64,000 nt of DNA from Jeotgalibacillus proteolyticus (GTDB lineage Bacteria > Bacillota > Bacilli > Bacillales > Jeotgalibacillaceae), in NCBI RefSeq assembly GCF_002926065.1, contig NZ_PREZ01000001.1, forward strand, positions 434,001-498,000, given 5' to 3'. The notes under the pieces were generated by a model that was not told the origin of the DNA, ran no database searches, and saw only the letters and a list, made by a program, of their open reading frames with translations. This document shows positions 16,087 through 24,206 of the stretch, one piece after another; positions within the stretch are counted from its first letter, which is position 1, and every line of letters starts with the position of its first letter. The position numbers and the translations under genes are program-made.

Positions 16087-18213
16087 ATGATTTGTGAAAA
16101 ATGCCAATCGAATCAAGCGAATGTTCAGCTACGTCTACAAATAAATAGTCAACAGCAGGATTTCAACTTGTGCTCCGCCTGCTATAGAGAAGAAAGAGCA
16201 AAGCTTCATTCTGCCATGAATGGATCAAGCAAACCGAATAATGAATCACCGCTTGATGATTTTCTTTCTTCATTTAATCAGGGGAAAGCTTCTTCTGCCA
16301 ATAAATCAGTACGTCCCAAACAGCAGGAAGGGCTTTTAGAACAATACGGCCGCAATATTTCACATCTTTCAAAAGCCGGTCTTATTGATCCGGTAATTGG
16401 CCGGGATAAAGAAATTGACCGGATGATTGAAGTATTAAATCGCCGTAATAAAAATAACCCTGTTCTAATCGGGGAGCCTGGAGTCGGTAAAACAGCCGTG
16501 GCTGAAGGTTTAGCTACGCGGATTTCTGAAGGTAAAGTACCGGCTAAGCTTAAATCTAAAGAAGTGATCCTTCTTGACGTTGCATCACTCGTTTCTAACA
16601 CAGGAATACGCGGTCAATTTGAAGAACGGATGAAGCAGCTAATTTCCGAATTACAATCACGTAAAAACGTTATTCTCTTTATAGACGAAATTCATCAGAT
16701 CGTAGGAGCAGGTTCTGCAGAAGGCTCCATGGATGCAGGTAATATCTTAAAACCGGCACTAGCACGCGGTGAATTGCAGCTTGTAGGCGCAACGACTTTA
16801 AAGGAATACCGCAAAATTGAAAAAGACGCAGCACTTGAACGGAGATTCCAACCGATACAGGTAAATGAACCTTCTGTGGAAGAAGCTCAAACTATCTTAA
16901 ACGGTCTTGCTTCTCATTATGAAAACTTCCATGAGGTCGGATACAGTGATGAAGCACTCCAAGCAGCAGTTACGCTTTCACATCGGTACATTCAGGACCG
17001 TTTCCTTCCGGATAAAGCAATTGACCTTTTGGATGAAGCTGGTTCTAAGCTAAATCTGACAATCGATATTGAAGATAAAGATTCCATTAACCTGCGCCTT
17101 AAAGAAATTAATAAAGAGAAAAAAGATGCACTTGAAAAAGAAAATTATGAGCTTGCTGCACAGCTTCGTGATGAAGAAGAACAGCTTGAAAAACAGCTGA
17201 ATAACGAAGAATCATTAGTTAGACCGGTTGTTACCAAAGAAATTATTCAGCAGCTTATTGAACAAAAAACCGGTATTCCAATCGGTAAGCTTGAAGAAGA
17301 TGAGCAGCTGAAAATGCAGCGTCTTGAGTCAAGCCTGAATGATAGGGTTATCGGACAAAAAGAAGCTGTAAGAAAAGTGGCTAAAGCGGTGCGCCGCAGC
17401 AGAGCCGGCCTTAAATCTAAAAACCGCCCTACCGGATCCTTCTTATTTGTTGGACCTACGGGTGTAGGTAAAACAGAGCTTTCAAAAACACTCGCTTCAG
17501 AGCTATTTGGATCTAAAGATCATATGATTCGTCTTGATATGAGTGAGTATATGGAAAAACATAGCGTAGCTAAATTAATCGGTTCCCCTCCAGGATACGT
17601 TGGACACGATGAAGCCGGTCAGCTGACCGAAAAAGTAAGACGTTCACCTTACAGCATCATCTTGCTTGATGAGATTGAAAAAGCCCATCCTGACGTTCTT
17701 CATATGTTCCTTCAAATTATGGAGGACGGCCGTTTAACCGACAGTCAGGGCCGCACGGTTAATTTTAAGGACACCGTGATCATAATGACAAGTAACGCAG
17801 GAGTTGGCATGAAAAAACAAGCAGTTGGCTTTGGTTCCAACGAAGCCTTAAATGAAGCCAATCTTCTTGATTCATTGAGCGACTTCTTTAAACCGGAGTT
17901 CCTTAACCGTTTTGACAGCATTATTGAATTTTCAGCACTTGCAAAAGAAGACTTGCTGCGTATTGTTGATCTAATGATTAATGAAATGGCCGTTTCTATT
18001 TCTGAACAGGAAATGAGCTTAGAGGTTACACATGAGGTAAAAGCGAAGCTCGCTGAATTAGGCTACCACCCTTCCTTTGGTGCACGCCCGCTAAGAAGAG
18101 CCATTCAGGAGCATATTGAAGACGGGCTTACCGACTTTATGTTTGATTATCCTGAAATAAAATCGGTAAAAGCTATAGTTGAAAATGACCACATCGTCAT
18201 TAAAAAAGCATAA
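16087..18213 (+). CDS. clpE: ATP-dependent Clp protease ATPase subunit ClpE
   Basis: A 708-residue Hsp100 unfoldase. An N-terminal zinc finger (Cys3, Cys6, Cys29, Cys32) replaces the N domain of ClpC and is the hallmark of ClpE. AAA+ module 1 has Walker A GEPGVGKT near residue 129; a UVR-type coiled coil ([20 protein letters not shown]) sits between modules; module 2 has GPTGVGKT near residue 455. It feeds unfolded proteins to ClpP during severe heat stress. AAGGAGGAG precedes the ATG. The tandem CtsR boxes over the promoter show it is repressed by CtsR at normal temperature. Confidence 0.96.
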   Translation: MICEKCQSNQANVQLRLQINSQQQDFNLCSACYREERAKLHSAMNGSSKPNNESPLDDFLSSFNQGKASSANKSVRPKQQEGLLEQYGRNISHLSKAGLIDPVIGRDKEIDRMIEVLNRRNKNNPVLIGEPGVGKTAVAEGLATRISEGKVPAKLKSKEVILLDVASLVSNTGIRGQFEERMKQLISELQSRKNVILFIDEIHQIVGAGSAEGSMDAGNILKPALARGELQLVGATTLKEYRKIEKDAALERRFQPIQVNEPSVEEAQTILNGLASHYENFHEVGYSDEALQAAVTLSHRYIQDRFLPDKAIDLLDEAGSKLNLTIDIEDKDSINLRLKEINKEKKDALEKENYELAAQLRDEEEQLEKQLNNEESLVRPVVTKEIIQQLIEQKTGIPIGKLEEDEQLKMQRLESSLNDRVIGQKEAVRKVAKAVRRSRAGLKSKNRPTGSFLFVGPTGVGKTELSKTLASELFGSKDHMIRLDMSEYMEKHSVAKLIGSPPGYVGHDEAGQLTEKVRRSPYSIILLDEIEKAHPDVLHMFLQIMEDGRLTDSQGRTVNFKDTVIIMTSNAGVGMKKQAVGFGSNEALNEANLLDSLSDFFKPEFLNRFDSIIEFSALAKEDLLRIVDLMINEMAVSISEQEMSLEVTHEVKAKLAELGYHPSFGARPLRRAIQEHIEDGLTDFMFDYPEIKSVKAIVENDHIVIKKA

Positions 18214-18220
18214 AAAGTAA

Positions 18221-18252
18221 AGAAGGTATTTGTCTTAAGACAAATACCTTCT
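18221..18252. terminator. bidirectional terminator clpE / M3 peptidase
   Basis: A perfect 32-base palindrome (AGAAGGTATTTGTCTT and its complement) followed by TTTTTTAT on the plus strand and preceded by A-rich sequence. Confidence 0.88.
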
Positions 18253-18256
18253 TTTT

Positions 18257-19954
18257 TTATAATGAACCATCTTCAACAGAATTAAGCCATTCTTCTATTG
18301 AACCGATCACAAATTCAACACATCCATCCTCAAAAGGAGAAATGAGATTTGCTTCTTTTACTAGTTCAGTAAATGACTTTGATCCACCTACTTTACATAG
18401 GTGAAGATAATCATCCCAGGCTTTCTGAAAGTCTTCTCTTGAACGCTTCCAAAATTGAAATGCACAGATTTGAGCAAGTGTATAGTCAATATAGTAAAAT
18501 GGGACTTCATAAATATGACCTTGGCGCTGCCATACTCCCCCCGCTTCCAAATAAGAATGACCACCATATTTTCGGTGTGGAAGATAAATTTCCTCGATCT
18601 TTTTCCACGCTGATTTTCTTTCAGCCGGAGTCATTTGAGGATTTTCATAAATCACATGCTGAAATTCATCAACAGCAACCCCATAAGGAAGAAATAAAAT
18701 GCCGCTGCTTAGGTGTGCGAACTTATATTTTTCTGTCTGTTCTTCGAAAAACTTCTCCATCCATGGCCATGTAAAAAACTCCATACTCATCGAATGAATT
18801 TCTGCACCCTCATGTGTCGGCCATAAATATTCGGGGACTTCGATGTGACGACTTGAAAATACCTGAAAGGCATGTCCAGCTTCATGGGTCAACACATCAA
18901 TATCACCAGAGGTCCCATTAAAATTCGAGAAAATAAAAGGGGACTGATAATCTTCTATAAAGGTACAATAGCCCCCCGCTTCTTTTCCTTTTTTCGCTTC
19001 AAGGTCCATAAGCTTTCGGTCAGTCATATAGGAAAAAAACTCATGAGTTTCAGGTGATAATTCTTCATACATTGTTCTACCGTTGTCAATAATCCATTCT
19101 GGAGATCCTTTAGGTATAGCATTGCCAGTTAAAAAAGAAAGCGGCTCATCCCAAAACATGAGATCCTCTACTCCAATTCTTTCTGCCTGGCGCTTGCGAA
19201 GCTTGGCAGCAAGCGGCACGATAAAATCACGTACCTGGTCCCGGAAGTTCTTTACCATTTTTGCATCGTAATCCAAGCGGTGCATTCTAACGTACCCTAA
19301 TTCCACGAAATTTTTGTAGCCGAGGGAAACTGCGATTTCATGACGAACCTTCACAAGCTGGTCGTAAAGATTATCAAATTTCTCCTCATGGCCTTTGAAG
19401 AAATCATAATTAGCAAAAGTAGCTTTCTTGCGGATATCTCTGTCTGTTGATTCTGAATAGGGATAAAGCTGGGCGAGCGTAAGCTTTTCTCCGTTAAACT
19501 CCACTTCAGCTGAAGCAACCAGCTTTGAATATTCAGAGGTCAGCTTGTTTTCTTTTTGAAGCAGCGAAATCACTTCCGGAGAAGATGCTTTAATTGATTT
19601 ATCAGCAAGTCCAAAAAGCTGTTTTCCCCATTTCTTTTCAAGCTCTGAACGCCATGGAGATTGTAAAAGCGCCTTATAATACTCGTTCACCAGTTCAGTC
19701 AACTGAGGCTCTACTTCATCGAAATAATCCCGTTCCTTTTGATAATACTCATCATTGGTATCAATTGAGGCTCTAATATAAGCAAGGTTAAACTGGGTTG
19801 ATATATGATTTCGAAACTTATTAATTTCGTTAATCGCTTCTGTTTGTTCCTCAACTGTGGCTGCATGTTTAAAGTTATCTAACAGACTATTAAAGCGTTC
19901 TTTTTCTTCCTTAAAGATCGGCCGATTATATGTATAGTGCTCAAATGTTTTCAT
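18257..19954 (-). CDS. M3 family oligoendopeptidase
   Basis: A 565-residue cytoplasmic zinc metallopeptidase of the PepF/M3 group. The zinc site HEAGH (in VLTHEAGHAFQVF) is followed by the Glu-containing helix EIHSMSMEFFTWPWM, and the C-terminus shows the substrate-closing YLEAGGVWQRQGHIYEVPFYYIDY region typical of the roughly 564-residue subfamily. It degrades oligopeptides of about 5-20 residues. ATG 19954 is preceded by GGGGGAG at six bases; the longer frame to 20008 lacks a site. The gene is monocistronic and convergent with clpE. Confidence 0.9.
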   Translation of the reverse strand: MKTFEHYTYNRPIFKEEKERFNSLLDNFKHAATVEEQTEAINEINKFRNHISTQFNLAYIRASIDTNDEYYQKERDYFDEVEPQLTELVNEYYKALLQSPWRSELEKKWGKQLFGLADKSIKASSPEVISLLQKENKLTSEYSKLVASAEVEFNGEKLTLAQLYPYSESTDRDIRKKATFANYDFFKGHEEKFDNLYDQLVKVRHEIAVSLGYKNFVELGYVRMHRLDYDAKMVKNFRDQVRDFIVPLAAKLRKRQAERIGVEDLMFWDEPLSFLTGNAIPKGSPEWIIDNGRTMYEELSPETHEFFSYMTDRKLMDLEAKKGKEAGGYCTFIEDYQSPFIFSNFNGTSGDIDVLTHEAGHAFQVFSSRHIEVPEYLWPTHEGAEIHSMSMEFFTWPWMEKFFEEQTEKYKFAHLSSGILFLPYGVAVDEFQHVIYENPQMTPAERKSAWKKIEEIYLPHRKYGGHSYLEAGGVWQRQGHIYEVPFYYIDYTLAQICAFQFWKRSREDFQKAWDDYLHLCKVGGSKSFTELVKEANLISPFEDGCVEFVIGSIEEWLNSVEDGSL

Positions 19955-20103
19955 CAATGACTCCCCCTGGTTTGCGTATAATTCCCATCCACTTGTAATT
20001 CTCTTCAAAAAGCATATTTCCTCTTTTTTAATTTAATTTACTTTTTCAAAATCATTCCTCAAAAAAAAAGCTGTCCCTAAAATGGGTACAGCGTAAAATA
20101 TTA

Positions 20104-20553
20104 TTAATAGGAAAGATCTCTTATCGACAAACCGAGTTTCTTTAATAGTTCAATAGCCTGCTTCTGTTCCTCGGAAGTTAATACAGCCATCATGTCATGA
20201 AGATTTTTTTCATGGTTAGGAAAAATACTCGCCATGAACTCATTGCCTTTCTCTGTGGTTTCAGCGTAGGTAACTCTTCTGTCGTCCGGAGAGGCAATGC
20301 GTTTTATGTATCCTTTTTTCTCAAGCTTATCTACTACGTAAGTGATGCTGCCGCTTGCTAGAAGGATTTTTCCTCCGATTTTCTGAAGCGGCTGCTTGCC
20401 CTTATGATAAAGCAATTCAAGTACAGCGAATTCAGTGGGATTCAGCCCCTGCTCCTGAATAAACCGATTACTCATTTCATTCATTGCCTTATAGGCTCTT
20501 GAGAGTACGATAAATAATTTTAGTGATTGTTCATGATCCGTGGATTTTGTCAT
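20104..20553 (-). CDS. mhqR: MarR family regulator, MhqR (YkvE) type
   Basis: A 149-residue winged-helix MarR protein. The recognition helix region reads GGKILLASGSITYVVDKLEKKGYI, and the wing is SPDDRRVTYAETTEKG. GLNPTEFAVLELLYHKGKQPLQ and the SGSITY block agree with B. subtilis MhqR/YkvE, which represses dioxygenase, azoreductase and mhq genes and responds to quinones. Its location beside clpE also fits. Whether the targets are conserved here cannot be seen; the aromatic ring dioxygenases at 57-60 kb are an interesting possibility only. No quinone-resistance genes are adjacent. Confidence 0.75.
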   Translation of the reverse strand: MTKSTDHEQSLKLFIVLSRAYKAMNEMSNRFIQEQGLNPTEFAVLELLYHKGKQPLQKIGGKILLASGSITYVVDKLEKKGYIKRIASPDDRRVTYAETTEKGNEFMASIFPNHEKNLHDMMAVLTSEEQKQAIELLKKLGLSIRDLSY

Positions 20554-20971
20554 ATTACTCAGTCCTTTTTCGTTTTCCTCTACTGAATAGTATAGCGATT
20601 GGGATAAAAGGAAGTCAAATACATCTCATATTTTAACAGTTATATATTTTGATTTTCTCCTTTAATTTAAAAGGAGGATATGCTTAACGAAACACTCAGG
20701 ATTTGTAATTAGTATGCTATGTGTGAATACCATTTTTAATAGCGTGTTGATTTTTATTGCAGGGGCATGCTTTCCGCGGGGCGGGGCTTGAGCTAACTTG
20801 CTGCGCAAGTGGATCTCAAGCTCCCGCTTCTTCCCGCAGGAGTCAGCCCCTTCCATTCCAATCAACTTGTAAGGATGAGTTTATTCTTCAAAATTTAAAT
20901 ATTACGGGAAGGTGTGTTTAACGAAACACTTATTTCACTGATTACTTACATGCTTACATAAGAAATTAAAT
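20554..20971. other. 418-base intergenic region with dispersed repeat
   Basis: Apart from the mhqR promoter and the repeat at 20760-20850, it holds two copies of TTAACGAAACACT (20675-20687 and 20912-20924 approx.) that bracket the repeat. A 67-codon frame on the minus strand lies inside the repeat and is not protein-like. Confidence 0.5.
20760..20850 (-). repeat. dispersed GC-rich structured repeat, copy B
   Basis: Inverted copy of the 7574-7664 repeat. The two share GACTCCTGCGGGA, GAAGCGGGAGCTTGAG, TCCACTTGCG, AGCAAGTTAGCTCAAGCC and CCGCGGAAAGCAT, differing at only a few positions and keeping the self-complementary arms. It sits in mhqR/mtnE intergenic DNA. Confidence 0.85.
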
Positions 20972-22144
20972 TTAAAACAGATTCAGCTTTTTAATCCGCT
21001 GAGCAGCTTCTCTTATTCTCTCTTCTGTTGTAAGCATGCCTACGCGTACATACCCTTCCCCATACTTGCCAAATCCGATCCCGGGAGCCATGACTACATT
21101 GGCATGTTCCAAAAGGTAGTCTGAGAAAGAAGTCGATGTAAATCCTTCAGGCACCTTAAACCAGGCAAAAAACGAGCCTTTAGGAGCCTTTACATCCCAC
21201 CCTATTGCCTGCAGCTCTTCAACCAGCACATTTCTTCTTTTCTCATATGTATCCTTCAGCTCAACCGCAGCATCATATGAAGCAATCAGCGCTTCCTCAG
21301 CCGCCTCCTGGATTCCTCCGAACAAACTGACATGCAAATGATCCTGAAGAAGGTCAAGTCCTTCAATAACGGAAGCATTTCCTACAGCAAATCCTATGCG
21401 CCACCCTGCCATATTAAATGTTTTTGACAGCGTATAAATTTCAATTCCATTTGCCTTTGCTCGATCAGCTTGAAGAAAGCTTGTTGGCTTAACTCCGTCG
21501 AAGCCTATAGAGCCATAGGCGAAATCATGTACAATACAGATATCATATTTATCTGCAAATTCAATCGTTTTCTTAAAGAATGATTCATCAGCCACTCCGC
21601 CGGTAGGATTGTTGGGGTAATTTAAAAACATTACCTTTGCTTTTTGTGCCGTTTCCTCCGGGATTTTGCTGTAGTCCGGCAAATAATTGTTTTCCTCAAG
21701 GAGTGGCATCATATGCATTTCCGCTTCAGCCAGTGAGACACCAGACCAATAATCGGGATAGCCCGGGTCCGGCACTAACACGATATCCCCCGGATTCGCA
21801 AGACACTGCGGGATTTCAACAAGTCCTGCTTTTCCTCCCAGCAGAATGGAAACCTCCGTTTCCGGGTTAATATCGACATCGTATTCTCTTTTGTAAAAGG
21901 ATGCGACTGCTCTTTTCAGGTAGTCCATCCCTCTAAATGGAGAATATTTGTGATTAACCGGATTTTCAGCTGCTTTTTTCAGTCTTTGTACGATATGATC
22001 AGGAGTTGGGAGATCAGGATTTCCCTGTCCAAGATTAATAACGTCGTGTCCTTCTATTACTCTTTCTGTTACTTTTTTAGCAAGCGATGCAAAAAATTGC
22101 TCTGGTAATTGAGTTAAACGAACTGATTTTTCAAACTTTTTCAT
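20972..22144 (-). CDS. mtnE: PLP aminotransferase MtnE type (glutamine-ketomethiobutyrate)
   Basis: Class I/II aminotransferase of about 390 residues. PLP lysine lies in YTLSKTFNMAGWRIGF; NYPNNPTGG and DFAYGSIGFDG are the PLP-contact loops; the opening INLGQGNPDLPTPDHI and KYSPFRGMDYLKRAV match B. subtilis MtnE (YkrV), which makes methionine from 4-methylthio-2-oxobutyrate using glutamine or branched-chain donors. It is divergent from mtnU, with 95 bases between the starts. No SAM riboswitch fits in that space, and the remaining mtn genes are absent from the window. ATG 22144 follows AGGTG. Confidence 0.85.
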   Translation of the reverse strand: MKKFEKSVRLTQLPEQFFASLAKKVTERVIEGHDVINLGQGNPDLPTPDHIVQRLKKAAENPVNHKYSPFRGMDYLKRAVASFYKREYDVDINPETEVSILLGGKAGLVEIPQCLANPGDIVLVPDPGYPDYWSGVSLAEAEMHMMPLLEENNYLPDYSKIPEETAQKAKVMFLNYPNNPTGGVADESFFKKTIEFADKYDICIVHDFAYGSIGFDGVKPTSFLQADRAKANGIEIYTLSKTFNMAGWRIGFAVGNASVIEGLDLLQDHLHVSLFGGIQEAAEEALIASYDAAVELKDTYEKRRNVLVEELQAIGWDVKAPKGSFFAWFKVPEGFTSTSFSDYLLEHANVVMAPGIGFGKYGEGYVRVGMLTTEERIREAAQRIKKLNLF

Positions 22145-22239
22145 CAAAACACCTACACTTTCCTTTCAAATAGTTGTAACACATGGTATAACGAAAAAAA
22201 AAGGTTGTAAAGAATCTTTTAAAACCTGGAGGTAATAAT

Positions 22240-23019
22240 ATGAAAATCGGCTTATTGCAAATTGATATTAAATTTGGCGAGCCTATGGCTAATAGAGAAT
22301 ATGTAAAAGATCAGTTTTTAAAGGCGGCTGATGATAGCTATGACCTTATTATTCTACCGGAGCTGTGGAGCACCGGGTATGATCTCACCAGGCTTGATGA
22401 TATAGGTGATGAAAACGCACAGGAGTCGATCCAGTTTCTCCAGGAGCTTGCCAAAACCTACAATGTTAATATTATTGGAGGTTCTGTTGCTAATAAAAAA
22501 GGTGACTCTGTCTATAATACCATGATTGTCGTTGATCGAAACGGGGATCTGGTTCATCAGTACAGCAAGCTTCACCTATTTAAGCTGATGGATGAACATA
22601 AATATTTATCCCCTGGGGAGGACAGCCCATCCTTTCTATTGGAGGGAATCCATTTTGGAGGATTCATCTGCTATGATATTCGCTTTCCTGAATGGATCAG
22701 AAAGCCGGTTCTTGAAGGAGCTGAAGCAATCGTAGTCGTTGCAGAATGGCCTGAGGCCAGAGTCGATCATTGGCTGACTCTTTTAAAAGCAAGAGCGATA
22801 GAAAATCAAAGCTATGTCTTTGCCTGCAACAGAATTGGCGCTGATCCGAATAATGCTTTTGGCGGCAACTCTATCATCATTGATCCATGGGGAGAAACAC
22901 TTGCTCAGGGCACTACTCAGGAAGAGATGGTTACTGCCACAATTGATATAGCCCGCGTTAAAGAAATACGTTCAAGAATTCCTGTTTTTCAAGACCGTAG
23001 AACCTCCTTTTATTCCTAG
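22240..23019 (+). CDS. mtnU: omega-amidase / carbon-nitrogen hydrolase MtnU
   Basis: A 259-residue nitrilase-superfamily hydrolase. The catalytic triad is visible as Glu in LPELWSTGYD, Lys in QYSKLHLF and Cys in GGFICYDIRFPEW. The sequence follows B. subtilis MtnU (YkrU), a 2-oxoglutaramate amidase that removes the by-product of glutamine transamination by MtnE. Tight divergent pairing with mtnE supports that coupling. AACCTGGAGG is at the proper distance from the ATG. A terminator follows at once. Confidence 0.87.
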   Translation: MKIGLLQIDIKFGEPMANREYVKDQFLKAADDSYDLIILPELWSTGYDLTRLDDIGDENAQESIQFLQELAKTYNVNIIGGSVANKKGDSVYNTMIVVDRNGDLVHQYSKLHLFKLMDEHKYLSPGEDSPSFLLEGIHFGGFICYDIRFPEWIRKPVLEGAEAIVVVAEWPEARVDHWLTLLKARAIENQSYVFACNRIGADPNNAFGGNSIIIDPWGETLAQGTTQEEMVTATIDIARVKEIRSRIPVFQDRRTSFYS

Positions 23020-23026
23020 GAGAAAC

Positions 23027-23058
23027 ACAGGCTCCCTTTTGCTTGGCAGGGAGCCTGT
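23027..23058. terminator. terminator mtnU / ArsR gene
   Basis: ACAGGCTCCC (23027-23036) pairs with GGGAGCCTGT (23049-23058), then TT; between convergent genes. Confidence 0.78.
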
Positions 23059-23071
23059 TTCATGAAATACG

Positions 23072-23632
23072 TTAATTTAACCACATCTCCCGAGGATTTA
23101 GTTCATAGATCCCCTGATCCCGGTACATAAATTGGTGATTTATGAATTCTCTTCTGATCGTAGCAAAATCTTCATGAAACTGTTTTATAAACTCATTAAT
23201 TTCTTTTTCCTCATATTTTCTCCCCAGCTCTAATTTTGCAGCAAAATATTCGAGTACGATCAGCTTCTTTTTTCTTTGAGAAGGAATCGTCTTCAACCGC
23301 CCATTTTGATCAATAAAATTACCTAATATCTTTTCTTTTTCCTCCACTTCCTCACGCTCCTCCTGCTCTATTAGGGAAAGTATGCTCATTAAATGCTGCT
23401 TGACCATCTTTTTATTGAGCTCAAAATAGATAGTATTTTTATTTCTTCTCGATATAATTACGCCGCTTTCTTTAAGCTTTGTTAAGTGGTGTGAAATGGT
23501 AGGCGGTGTTAAGCCGAGTTTTCCTGCGATCGCCTGACCGTGGAGGGTGGAGCCCGATAACAGATGAACAATTTTCATCCGTGTTGGATCACCAAGTGCT
23601 TTTAAAAAAGCGATTTGTTTTTCCAGCTGCAT
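23072..23632 (-). CDS. ArsR-type regulator with C-terminal DUF2087-like domain
   Basis: A 186-residue regulator. Residues about 1-85 are an ArsR winged helix (LKALGDPTRMKIVHLL, then LGLTPPTISHHLTKLKESGVI). The remainder, from NFIDQNGRLKTIPSQRKKKL through REFINHQFMYRDQGIYEL, resembles the DUF2087 domain often fused to such regulators; I infer ligand or dimer functions only from the architecture. No cysteine metal cluster is seen, so it is not a typical arsenic sensor. A palindrome, ATCTAATTAGAT, sits just upstream of its start and suggests autoregulation. Its targets are unknown. Confidence 0.8.
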   Translation of the reverse strand: MQLEKQIAFLKALGDPTRMKIVHLLSGSTLHGQAIAGKLGLTPPTISHHLTKLKESGVIISRRNKNTIYFELNKKMVKQHLMSILSLIEQEEREEVEEKEKILGNFIDQNGRLKTIPSQRKKKLIVLEYFAAKLELGRKYEEKEINEFIKQFHEDFATIRREFINHQFMYRDQGIYELNPREMWLN

Positions 23633-23653
23633 CTCTTCACTCCTTTTATATTT

Positions 23654-23665
23654 ATCTAATTAGAT
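23654..23665. promoter_or_regulatory. candidate operator of the ArsR-type gene
   Basis: ATCTAATTAGAT is a perfect 12-base palindrome about 20 bases upstream of the start codon; a related AAATTAGATTAG follows at 23673-23684. The spacing suits two bound dimers. Confidence 0.5.
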
Positions 23666-23697
23666 TTATATCAAATTAGATTAGTTCTGTCAAATCA

Positions 23698-23742
23698 AAA
23701 AAGCCCTGATTAAGAGATTTCCATCTCATTCTCAGGACTAAT
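23698..23742 (-). terminator. ogt terminator
   Basis: On the minus strand AGTCCTGA pairs with TCAGGGCT (one G-U), with an inner GAGAT/ATCTC stem, followed by TTTTTT. Confidence 0.72.
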
Positions 23743-23744
23743 GT

Positions 23745-24206
23745 TTACATAAATTGTTTTTCAAGATTTAATAAGATTTCTTTTTTATCAGTTTGAGAGC
23801 CTGCATAGCCGGTCATGGAGCCATTTTTCCCTACTACCCTATGACAAGGGATGATGATAGGCAGAGGGTTTCTTCTATTTGCCTGCCCAACAGCTCTAAC
23901 AGCCCGCACCCGTTTTATGTTTCCTGCGAGTTCCTGATACGACAATGTCGTTCCATAAGGAATGTCTTTTAAAGCAGTCCATACTTCTTTTTGAAAAATT
24001 GTTCCTTCATATGCTATTGGCAGATCAAAGGTTTTTCTTTTACCTGAAAAGTATTCATTCAGCTGTCTCTCAGCCTTTACAAGAAGCGGATGGAAATCAT
24101 TGGTCCAGTTGCCATTGTCTTCTTCAAAGACGATTTTAAGAAGCACTTCCTCATCGGTGATAATGTTAAGATTTCCAAGTGGACTATTAACTGTTTTCTG
24201 ATACAT
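23745..24206 (-). CDS. ogt: methylated-DNA-protein cysteine methyltransferase
   Basis: A 153-residue O6-methylguanine-DNA methyltransferase. The acceptor Cys is in IIPCHRVVGKNGSMTGYAGS, the helix-turn-helix region is GTTLSYQELAGNIKRVRAVRAVGQANRRNPLP, and the short N-terminal domain matches Ogt rather than Ada. It removes alkyl groups from guanine in a suicide reaction. ATG 24206 follows GAAGGTGAAG and lies 20 bases inside the end of the upstream kinase gene, so translation may be coupled. The kinE-ogt order is also that of B. subtilis. Confidence 0.92.
   Translation of the reverse strand: MYQKTVNSPLGNLNIITDEEVLLKIVFEEDNGNWTNDFHPLLVKAERQLNEYFSGKRKTFDLPIAYEGTIFQKEVWTALKDIPYGTTLSYQELAGNIKRVRAVRAVGQANRRNPLPIIIPCHRVVGKNGSMTGYAGSQTDKKEILLNLEKQFM

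Noticed and set aside
20662-20865. 67-codon frame on the minus strand
   Set aside because: It lies inside the dispersed GC-rich repeat and has no ribosome binding site.
22145-22239. SAM riboswitch between mtnE and mtnU
   Set aside because: The space is 95 bases and no S-box stems are seen.
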